Shown piece after piece: positions 9,487 to 16,625 of a stretch of DNA of 64,000 nt; position 1 is the stretch's first letter, and the number at the start of each line of letters is the position of its first letter. Made by a program: the position numbers and the translations under genes. Origin of the DNA: CAYVTD01 sp964454445 (GTDB lineage Bacteria > Bacteroidota > Ignavibacteria > Kapaibacteriales > UBA2268); assembly GCA_964454445.1 (NCBI GenBank), contig CAYVTD010000008.1, positions 1 to 64,000 of the forward strand, in the 5' to 3' direction. Under the pieces are notes generated by a model. It was not told the DNA's origin, made no database searches, and saw only the letters and a program-made list of their open reading frames with translations.

Positions 9487-11565
9487 ATGAAGAATGAGTT
9501 GTTGTTAAAAAGTGGCTGGATAAAAATTGAGAGAATAGAACTCAACAAGCTTCGCCGGCACATCAGGATAGTTTATGAAAATCAAGGCGGTTCAAAAAAA
9601 TTTAATTCTCATCTGCCTAATTATGAAGAGTTAAGGCAGTTCATTGGAATTAAGCTCGATGCCATTAAAAAACATAAGAATATGGACATCAAAATCCAAG
9701 GGCAAGAATTTTATGAATTAATCCCCGGGAACACCTTTTTCAGAGATTTGTTCTATTCCAAAATGAGTTCGGAAAGCTCTCAGTTCCAAGAATACAATAT
9801 TGACATTTGTTACCTTTATGCTTTTGGAAAAACCCGCATCCAACAGCTTAATGAATCGCGAATACCTGCTTTTGATGCTGAAATTAGTGGCCTCTCCGAC
9901 CGCAGTTTTAGTATCATTGTATCTTCTACTCTTGGCAATATGACCGAAGCCGACAAGGTAAAAAACCACATCATTCAACAATTGCAGTACCCTGTGGAAA
10001 GCGACACCCGCAACTCACCTGCTTACAGCAAAGGCACTCTCAAGGAATTATACGAAAAACTTGATAGCAACTCAATGGTTTTTGTTCTTATCAGTCGCGA
10101 TTATCTGCAAAATGAAAATTGCGTTAAGCAATTAATAGATTTCACGACTCATAACCTCGATGTATATGCCAAACATACGTTTCATATCTTATTAAAAGAT
10201 GTTTACGAAGGCGATTTTAACATTTTCGATTCGCTCGGACGTTCGGAACTATTAAAATACTGGAAATTGCGAATAGAGCAATTGGAAGAGAACCATAAAC
10301 TGCTTTTAAAAGGTAGAAAAGAACAGGAGTTTTACACAAAACTCAACATAGAATTCGACGAAATTAAAGGAATTATCGAAGGTCTGTCCCGTGTTGTCGA
10401 TTTGATTCGTGAAAGCACTTCCGGATCGCTCTATGAGATATTTTTAAACAAAGTAAACAGCCGCGAAGAGTTCCTGAAGTTATTACCAAAGCCAAAAATG
10501 ATTTCTCCATTAGACATAAAACTCGAAACTACTTACAAAAGGATAAAAATCCCATCGACAAACAATCCAAAAAAGCCAGAATTTCCCCCTTATCCTTTCT
10601 ATACGCCAAAATATCCTGCATCGGAAACTTATAAGATTGAAATTCCCGGTTTTTCTGATGTTTGGCTCAAAGACGAAAGCACAAATCCGACAGGCACGCA
10701 CAAAGATCGCTTGGCTTGGGAAGTGGTAATAAAATATAAATCATTAATTGAAGGCTTAAAATACAAAGATAGCGATGCACTGCCGCAAATGTCGATAATT
10801 TCTTCGGGTAGCGCCGCCATTGCAATTCAACATTTGTTCAATTTGTTCAACCTGCCTACAAAATTAAAAGTTTTAGTCGATTACAATCTTAATCCAAATT
10901 TTAAAAAAGCTGTGAAAGATATTGGCTGCGAACTTTATGAATGTGATCTATCGGCAAAACTCTTATCGTCGGAAGATATTAAAGAGCTAACCGATAACAA
11001 AAACGGCATTGATATAACTTATCGCGAAGTGCTCGACCCTACTCACGACAATTATTACGATTGGATGAGCTACGAGATTTTGCAATCGGAGCCCGAATAT
11101 TGCTTTATTCCATTTGGCACAGGCGATCTGTTTATAAATGTTTTAAACATTGTAAAAATCGAATATTTCAATTCTTTTGTTTCCAAGCACGATCCCCGCT
11201 TTTTTAGCAACATCGAAAAGCTGAAGAGGTGCAGTTTCCTGGGAGCTTCCTCATCTGAGCCGGAAACACGTCTGGACAAACTATTCTCGAATTATCTGCC
11301 ATCAATCGATTCGTTTTATAAATATATTAAAGAATTAAAAGATGAGTACGCTTGTGTTGGCAAAATGACTGATATATATTTTGTTAAAGAAAAATTTGTA
11401 GATGAAGCCATCGCAATCGCCACCCGATTAAACCTAACTTTCGAGCCATCAGGTATGGCTGGTTTGGCGCTTTTGCTTGAAAAGAAAGATTTTATACCGA
11501 ATGATGCAAAAATTCTAATTGTAAATACCGGAAAAACAAAAGACGTAGAAAGATTAAAAAAATGA
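9487..11565 (+). CDS. TIR-like domain fused to a threonine-synthase-like PLP enzyme
   Basis: A 692-residue two-part protein not recognised as a named family. Residues 1-138 are unassigned. Residues 139-247 look like a TIR domain: a first strand SFSIIVSS, a GTLKELYEKL helix, then VFVLISRDYLQNENCVKQL, matching the TIR pattern S..YL.S..C..EL, and a later YWKLRIE segment. The usual catalytic Glu appears to be Gln215. The C-terminal ~340 residues are a fold-type II PLP enzyme: WLKDESTNPTGTHKDR with Schiff-base Lys406, substrate loop SSGSAA (439-444), phosphate loop GTGD (544-547), EPSGMAGLALLL (653-664) and NTGKTKD (680-686), like the TGxGxKD end of threonine synthase. It overlaps the next gene by 4 bases. 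Domain assignments are by motif; function is unknown, with defence or signalling as candidates. Confidence 0.7.
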   Translation: MKNELLLKSGWIKIERIELNKLRRHIRIVYENQGGSKKFNSHLPNYEELRQFIGIKLDAIKKHKNMDIKIQGQEFYELIPGNTFFRDLFYSKMSSESSQFQEYNIDICYLYAFGKTRIQQLNESRIPAFDAEISGLSDRSFSIIVSSTLGNMTEADKVKNHIIQQLQYPVESDTRNSPAYSKGTLKELYEKLDSNSMVFVLISRDYLQNENCVKQLIDFTTHNLDVYAKHTFHILLKDVYEGDFNIFDSLGRSELLKYWKLRIEQLEENHKLLLKGRKEQEFYTKLNIEFDEIKGIIEGLSRVVDLIRESTSGSLYEIFLNKVNSREEFLKLLPKPKMISPLDIKLETTYKRIKIPSTNNPKKPEFPPYPFYTPKYPASETYKIEIPGFSDVWLKDESTNPTGTHKDRLAWEVVIKYKSLIEGLKYKDSDALPQMSIISSGSAAIAIQHLFNLFNLPTKLKVLVDYNLNPNFKKAVKDIGCELYECDLSAKLLSSEDIKELTDNKNGIDITYREVLDPTHDNYYDWMSYEILQSEPEYCFIPFGTGDLFINVLNIVKIEYFNSFVSKHDPRFFSNIEKLKRCSFLGASSSEPETRLDKLFSNYLPSIDSFYKYIKELKDEYACVGKMTDIYFVKEKFVDEAIAIATRLNLTFEPSGMAGLALLLEKKDFIPNDAKILIVNTGKTKDVERLKK

Positions 11566-12455
11566 AATCACTAATTGCAATTATAAATATTAATGATTTA
11601 AAAAATACTATTTTCTTTTTTCTTTTAATATCTTCGTTGGCTTGCTGCTCCAATGGAGGGAAAAAAGCAGATGAAGACAATATCAACAATTCGAATCAAG
11701 CAAAAAAATCAAATATCATCTTGCCTCAGAAAAAAACTATTAACCAAAATTTCGTTTTACCTCACGGTGATTACAAATCTGAAGTAATCAAGAAATACTC
11801 ACATCTACGAACCTCGTTCACTGAGGGGTTTGAATATATCGATGGCTTTCTCTATGAAAGCACAGGCATGGTTGGTTCTTCTGAATTAATGAAATGCGAA
11901 CTCGAAACAGGCAAAATTGTACAAAACAGGCGCATTCCTGGTTTGCATTTCGGCGAGGGGATGACTGTCTTTGGCAACAGAATCTACCAAATCACCTGGC
12001 AATCAGGAATATGTTTCGTTTGGGACAAACACACTTTTGAATTAATTAATACTTTTAATTACAATGGCGAGGGTTGGGGCATCACCAATGATGGCGAGCA
12101 ATTAATCATGAGCAATGGCACCAACCTTATTCGATTCGTCAATCCAAAGAATTTCAATACCGAAAGAACAATCGAAGTATTAGACGAAAACTATCCAGTA
12201 AAATATATAAACGAACTCGAATATGTTAACGGCGAAATTTGGGCAAACGTTTGGCAGAAGGACAAAATTTATCGTATAGATCCAGAAAGCGGCAATTTAC
12301 TCGGAAAAATTGATATTTTTAATCTTTATAAATACATAAAACCATCTGATTCGCCCGATGTGCTTAATGGCATTGCCTACGATTCAGAAAACAATAGAAT
12401 ATTTGTAACGGGAAAATATTGGCCCTTTGTGTTTGAGATAAAACCTGTTAAATGA
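11562..12455 (+). CDS. Lipoprotein glutaminyl-peptide cyclotransferase (plant/bacterial beta-propeller type)
   Basis: Predicted to convert N-terminal Gln of exported peptides to pyroglutamate, outside the cytoplasm. The 297-residue protein begins with a hydrophobic segment and a lipobox-like SSLACCS, so it is probably lipid-anchored. The body has the repeated blade motifs of the glutamine cyclotransferase family: SFTEGFEYIDGFLYESTG, FGEGMTVFGNRIYQITW, GEGWGITNDGEQLIMSNG, INELEYVNGEIWANVW and VLNGIAYDSENNRIFVTGK. The ATG overlaps the stop of the TIR-PLP gene (ATGA), which suggests coexpression with a cytoplasmic signalling-type protein, an unusual pairing. Confidence 0.85.
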   Translation: MKSLIAIININDLKNTIFFFLLISSLACCSNGGKKADEDNINNSNQAKKSNIILPQKKTINQNFVLPHGDYKSEVIKKYSHLRTSFTEGFEYIDGFLYESTGMVGSSELMKCELETGKIVQNRRIPGLHFGEGMTVFGNRIYQITWQSGICFVWDKHTFELINTFNYNGEGWGITNDGEQLIMSNGTNLIRFVNPKNFNTERTIEVLDENYPVKYINELEYVNGEIWANVWQKDKIYRIDPESGNLLGKIDIFNLYKYIKPSDSPDVLNGIAYDSENNRIFVTGKYWPFVFEIKPVK

Positions 12456-12643
12456 TGAAGAATTTAATGGTGAAAATATCATATCAACTCCATATAAAAT
12501 TGATCCCCTTAGATAAAGGTAAGTTAAGAGAATTAAACGAAATAAGAAATTTTAAAAGGTTTCATCTCGAAGATGGTGTAATCACTTGGTACAACAATCT
12601 TGATGTGGCTCCTGAAAAAGTGTATTTACTAAGCCATAAGTAA
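12452..12643 (+). pseudogene. DUF2442-like remnant
   Basis: A 63-codon frame overlapping the previous stop by 4 bases. Residues ~17-60 (KLIPLDKGKLRELNEIRNF, then DGVITWYNNLDVAPEKVYL) match the C-terminal half of DUF2442 proteins, small proteins often paired with DUF4160 in toxin-antitoxin-like modules. The N-terminal 15 residues do not resemble the family, which is normally ~80-90 aa, so the first half seems lost or frame-shifted. It could still be translated through coupling. No DUF4160 gene is nearby. Confidence 0.5.
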
Positions 12644-12919
12644 TTTAGTGTGTATCTAATGTAAAATAATAAAATTTTTTACAGACTGCTAAAAGTGGCA
12701 AGAGGGCTTCATCGGACAGCTGCGCGACAGCGAAAGCCGTTATTTCCACTTCATCGCTAGATAATTTAATGTAGCTCTTAACTATCACTGAAAATTAATC
12801 ACTAAAAATCCGAAAAATTATATCTTTTTTTTTAAGAAATATTTGATTAGATTGCATATACCTATTTTTTGATTTTTTTATTAATAAAATCGTTAGTTTA
12901 ATACATATTTTTTTAATAA
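12644..12919. other. Intergenic stretch with a GC-richer coding-like patch
   Basis: Mostly AT-rich with no gene. Bases ~12690-12765 are clearly GC-richer (about 50%) than the flanks. One plus-strand frame between two stops reads KWQEGFIGQLRDSESRY and so on, protein-like but not recognised. It looks like a fragment of a lost gene beside the tRNA. Confidence 0.35.
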
Positions 12920-12992
12920 GCCAACCTAGCTCAGCTGGTAGAGCAGCTCACTCGTAATGAGCAGGTCACCGGTTCAATTCCGGTGGTTGGCT
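12920..12992 (+). tRNA. tRNA-Thr (anticodon CGT)
   Basis: Full cloverleaf of 73 bases: acceptor GCCAACC/GGTTGGC, D-stem GCTC/GAGC, anticodon stem GCTCA/TGAGC with loop CTCGTAA (anticodon CGT, codon ACG), and T-stem ACCGG/CCGGT with loop TTCAATT. CCA is not encoded. Gene remnants lie on both sides, as at an integration hotspot. Confidence 0.96.
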
Positions 12993-13564
12993 CTGCTTCA
13001 TATACAAATCGTTTATAACAATATCACATCAAAAAACTCCCCCGATTTGCAAACCGATTGGGGTTTTGCTGCTTTCGTCGATTACGATGGAAAAAGAATC
13101 CTTTTTGATACTGATAACGATGGCGATATTCTGCTGAAAAACATCAAAATATGAATTTGATTGCAATGAGCAAGCCACAAAACATTTGCAGCGATATTTA
13201 TACAAGTGGCTCTCTTAAAGGCAAATACAAGGGAAAAGGCCTCTATGGACAAGCAATGTATATTGATACACCAAAAGGAATTATTATAATATCAGGTTGC
13301 TCGCACAGCGGCATTGAAAACATAGCACAGAGAGCCAAAAAACTCTTTCCTGACAAAAGCATTTTGCTCGTCTGCGGAGGTTGGCATCTAAGCTCAAAAT
13401 CAGATGACGAAATAAATGAAATTTGCAAAAACCTTAAATTGCTCGGTGTTGAAAAAGTTGCTCCCTCACATTGCACAGGAACAAAGCAAATAGCTAAGAT
13501 AAAAAGTATCTTTAAAGAAGATTTTTTAGAACTATATCTTGGGGATTCCTATAAATCACAATAA
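12993..13564 (+). pseudogene. Decayed MBL-fold metallo-hydrolase
   Basis: Two pieces of one metallo-beta-lactamase-fold hydrolase of the ribofuranosylaminobenzene-phosphate-synthase-like (COG1237) type. Piece one, directly after the tRNA, reads IQIVYNNITSKNSP, WGFAAFVDYDG and ILFDTDNDGDILLKNI with no start codon; the expected ATG position is now CTT. Piece two (13151-13564) reads SDIYTSGSL, DTPKGIIIISGCSHSGIENI and LLVCGGWHL, then APSHCTGT. The middle ~100 residues with the HxHxDH metal-binding motif are missing, and the frame changes at the join. Clearly inactive as a hydrolase. Confidence 0.8.
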
Positions 13565-13571
13565 GTTGGAG

Positions 13572-14699
13572 TTAAAGAATTTCTCGTAGTTTTTTGTATT
13601 TTATTCCCCGTTGCAACATATAATCGAAAACGAAATCGACACAATCTGGTTTTTTGCCAACGTACTCCGGCGGATTAATTCCTTTTTCTGTAAACAAGCT
13701 CTTTGCTACTAAATTTACTGCAGAAGTGGCAGCATAGCCAGTTGTTCTTGCCATCGAATAAGTGTCAGTCTCAGGATTGTATTTGTCGAGCAAATCGTAT
13801 GTATATTTAACATTTTCTCCATTTTCAACACCCTCAAAAATTATCCTCATCACAGTCAGTTCCTCTTCTTTTGGCTTGATTTTCCAAGCATCATATAAAA
13901 GATCCGAAATAAACTCACGAGGCACAATCTTCATACCCCTGAAATCGCGCTCGTGCTCGCTGAAAAACCCTGCCGCCTTTAGTACTTTAATAATTTCAAT
14001 ATGGCCTGGATAGCGCAAAGTTTTTTCAATCATATTTGGTGCATCGATTGTCTTTATTATCGAGCGAAGACCATCTGTGTTGAATGCTTCCAAAGTGCCA
14101 ACACCTTCGAAATACATTAGTTCTGGCTCTGAGAGAGCCTCCTTGATTATTAATTTCCGGTTTTCTACATACCTTGCTGGTCTTGTGTATTCTTCAATGA
14201 CATCGACAGGCGAAAAAGGTGCTTTGTATTCAAAGGGATAAACTCGTTCGGCAGGCAAGCCACCGACATAGCATTTGTAGGTATCTAACTTCATAGTGCT
14301 GCTGTGATGCCCCGCAAGCAAATTAGGCACACCCGGCGCAACACCAAAATCAACAATAGCCGTAACACTTTTGGATTTAGCGAGTTCGTCAAGCTCGAAG
14401 CAATCTTCTGGAAAAAAAGATATATCCACAATGTTTTTCCCGGCAGTAATCACTTCTCTTACAGTAGCAAAACCCATAAATCCAGGCACTGCACCTACAA
14501 ATAAATCAAAATCTGCCGCTAACGAAGCGACCGCTCCTTTTTCTGCAAGATCTTTTTTGACTGTCTTAATTTCTTTTTCAGCGAGCAAAGCAAGATTTTG
14601 GTCATTATAATCAAAAGATGTAACATCATAATCTTTCGACAAATCTATTGCCATAGCCCGGCCAACGAGACCTGCCCCAAGCACTGCGATTTTTATCAT
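13572..14699 (-). CDS. Saccharopine dehydrogenase family protein (lysine 6-dehydrogenase-like)
   Basis: A 375-residue NAD(P)-dependent oxidoreductase. The N-terminal Rossmann domain starts AVLGAGLVGRAMAIDL. VDFGVAPGVPNLLAG near residue 120 and YVGGLPAERVYPFEYKAPF near 150 are typical of the saccharopine dehydrogenase C-terminal/lysine 6-dehydrogenase group, which oxidises lysine or related amino acids at the terminal amine. Substrate cannot be fixed from sequence. The gene ends 7 bases after the decayed hydrolase and stands alone. Confidence 0.8.
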   Translation of the reverse strand: MIKIAVLGAGLVGRAMAIDLSKDYDVTSFDYNDQNLALLAEKEIKTVKKDLAEKGAVASLAADFDLFVGAVPGFMGFATVREVITAGKNIVDISFFPEDCFELDELAKSKSVTAIVDFGVAPGVPNLLAGHHSSTMKLDTYKCYVGGLPAERVYPFEYKAPFSPVDVIEEYTRPARYVENRKLIIKEALSEPELMYFEGVGTLEAFNTDGLRSIIKTIDAPNMIEKTLRYPGHIEIIKVLKAAGFFSEHERDFRGMKIVPREFISDLLYDAWKIKPKEEELTVMRIIFEGVENGENVKYTYDLLDKYNPETDTYSMARTTGYAATSAVNLVAKSLFTEKGINPPEYVGKKPDCVDFVFDYMLQRGIKYKKLREIL

Positions 14700-14772
14700 C
14701 TGCTATCCTTTTTAAATTATTGTTTAATTGATAATTAGATACTAACCAATCAGATGGTTGTATAAAGCGTTT

Positions 14773-16080
14773 TTAATTAAAAATGTCTATTTCTGGATTG
14801 TCAGAATGAAAGTCGATTAGCTCCATTTTCAACAAATCACAACTAGTTTTCTTGTCATAAACATAAAACTTCATTTCCGAAGTATCAACAAGCGAAATCG
14901 TTTTAGAAAGGGATTCATCAATCTCGTCAATTTCTTCAAATCCTTCTAAATCCTCGAAAACCTGAGCTTTTTCGAGACTGTCAAGTTCCTGAAAATCAGT
15001 TGTTTCCTCACTTTCTTCCATTTCTTCAAATTCGCTAATATCATCAATATTCTCTAAATTGCCTGTTTCATAAGTTTCTTCCAACTTAGTTTCTTCTTCT
15101 GAAATAGCAAACTCAAGATCTGGTTGCGCCTCAATAATTTCTGGATAATCAACAATAACCTGTTCTGGTTCGGCTAATTTTGGAGAGACAAGAATCTCAG
15201 GCTCTGGTTCAACGGGTTGCACTTCGGGGATTAAACTTGTCTCTTCTATAGTTGTTGAAATATCATCAACGTTGTCATAATCTGGATCAATTTCGTTATC
15301 CTGCTCAACTGCAATAATATCTTCTTCTTCTCGCAAATTAGTATCTTCGGTAACTTCATCAGGAAAATCAACAGAATCTGCCTCTTTTATTTGCTCATTT
15401 TCAGATAATTCCGATATTATTGTTATAATTTCATCTATGCTAAGCATCTCTTGTTGATGAGAAATCTCATAGAATTTTTTGGCGAGAAGATACATTCGAC
15501 GGTCGTCGAAAAAAATAGCCATTGCCATTGCAGGTATTAATCCGTCTTGTGCAAAATATTCGGCAAGAACTCCTAAATTTCGCTTAAATTCTGAAGTATT
15601 TAGCGATTTAAAATAGTTACACTCAATGGACAGTTGTACTTTTTCAAATTGCTTGAAAGATATTGCAAAATCACTTTCATCAGTTTGATTAATTATTTCT
15701 AAATTATCTTCCAATTCAACTCGACACATGCAGTATTTATCAAAAATGGATAGTATTTGCTTTATGTAAGAAAACTTAACAAACTCATTATTTTTAAAGA
15801 TGAAATATCTTACTGTCGTTGCGGGCCTAATCAAAAAATTAAGCTCGAGAGCCGAGCAAGCTTCAAAAAATTTTGTTATCTCTACGCTATTAATAAGCCT
15901 GTCGGGAGTTTCGCTGAATTTGTTTTGAAAATATTGTTTTTGGAAACTTGTTAACTCATTGCAATTTAACAACTCGGCAACACATGTGTCGTTCTGTGAA
16001 AAACCTGTTTTTTCGATGGCTATCTTGCTTTTTTTGCTAATAATATCTTCAAACATAAATTTGTTTTTGCTGTTGGACAT
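14773..16080 (-). CDS. Hypothetical protein with a long acidic low-complexity region
   Basis: Not recognised. Of the 435 residues, 1-225 look globular and mostly helical (SFKQFEKVQLSIECNYF, then AMAMAIFFDDRRMYLLAKKFYE). Residues ~225-395 are highly acidic, rich in Glu, Asp, Pro and Val (EVQPVEPEPEI, EFEEMEESEETTDF), and probably disordered. A short ordered tail follows (MKFYVYDKKTSCDLLKME). There is no signal peptide or membrane segment. The layout recalls bacterial tetratricopeptide or scaffolding proteins with acidic linkers, but that is only an impression. Confidence 0.6.
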   Translation of the reverse strand: MSNSKNKFMFEDIISKKSKIAIEKTGFSQNDTCVAELLNCNELTSFQKQYFQNKFSETPDRLINSVEITKFFEACSALELNFLIRPATTVRYFIFKNNEFVKFSYIKQILSIFDKYCMCRVELEDNLEIINQTDESDFAISFKQFEKVQLSIECNYFKSLNTSEFKRNLGVLAEYFAQDGLIPAMAMAIFFDDRRMYLLAKKFYEISHQQEMLSIDEIITIISELSENEQIKEADSVDFPDEVTEDTNLREEEDIIAVEQDNEIDPDYDNVDDISTTIEETSLIPEVQPVEPEPEILVSPKLAEPEQVIVDYPEIIEAQPDLEFAISEEETKLEETYETGNLENIDDISEFEEMEESEETTDFQELDSLEKAQVFEDLEGFEEIDEIDESLSKTISLVDTSEMKFYVYDKKTSCDLLKMELIDFHSDNPEIDIFN

Positions 16081-16192
16081 TTACGAAAAATTGAAAAATA
16101 TAAAATTTATTTATGAAAAAAAACTAAAGTTTTTTATATTTGCGTCGATAATTGCAGTATAGTGTATTAAAACATAAAAACAGGGGCAGACA

Positions 16193-16423
16193 ATGACCAT
16201 AGACACAATAAAAAATCAAGAGTATTACACCAACATTAGGCCTCCTGTGTCCGTCCAAAACGATATTGCAGGTGAAATGCTAAAAGAATCTACTGGGCAA
16301 GGGCAATCGAGCTATCAAAAGCAATTATTACAAATTTTAGCAAGCGCTCAGCCACAACAGCAGATTCAAGACACCTTTCAAAAACAAATGGACCAAAAAG
16401 GCAGTTTCGAAGTTTTGGTTTAA
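16193..16423 (+). CDS. Small hypothetical protein, Gln-rich C-terminus
   Basis: A 76-residue protein of no recognised family. A -7 box TATATTTG sits at 16135-16142 and a GGGG-type ribosome site (CAGGGGCAGACA) just before the ATG, which together support a real gene. The middle is Gln-rich (AQPQQQIQDTFQKQMDQ) and would form an amphipathic helix. It has no cysteines and no signal peptide. Confidence 0.5.
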   Translation: MTIDTIKNQEYYTNIRPPVSVQNDIAGEMLKESTGQGQSSYQKQLLQILASAQPQQQIQDTFQKQMDQKGSFEVLV

Positions 16424-16625
16424 CAACTCAAGAAATATAATATTTGTCTTTTTTGTCAAAACATACATTTTTTTGACCTATTAAGGTATTGTATTTCTTG
16501 GAATTGACTATTTGCTTCCAATCTCTTTCAACAAACCCTCAAACATTTACTGCATCAAGCAACTCACACAATTTTATAATACTATTCGTCTAAATTTTTT
16601 TAATAAGCCAATCTTATTGCTTTTA

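Noticed and set aside
16424..16625. Cobalamin riboswitch before the BtuB-like receptor
   Set aside because: No B12-box-like GCCACTG or long multistem structure could be seen in the 200 bases.
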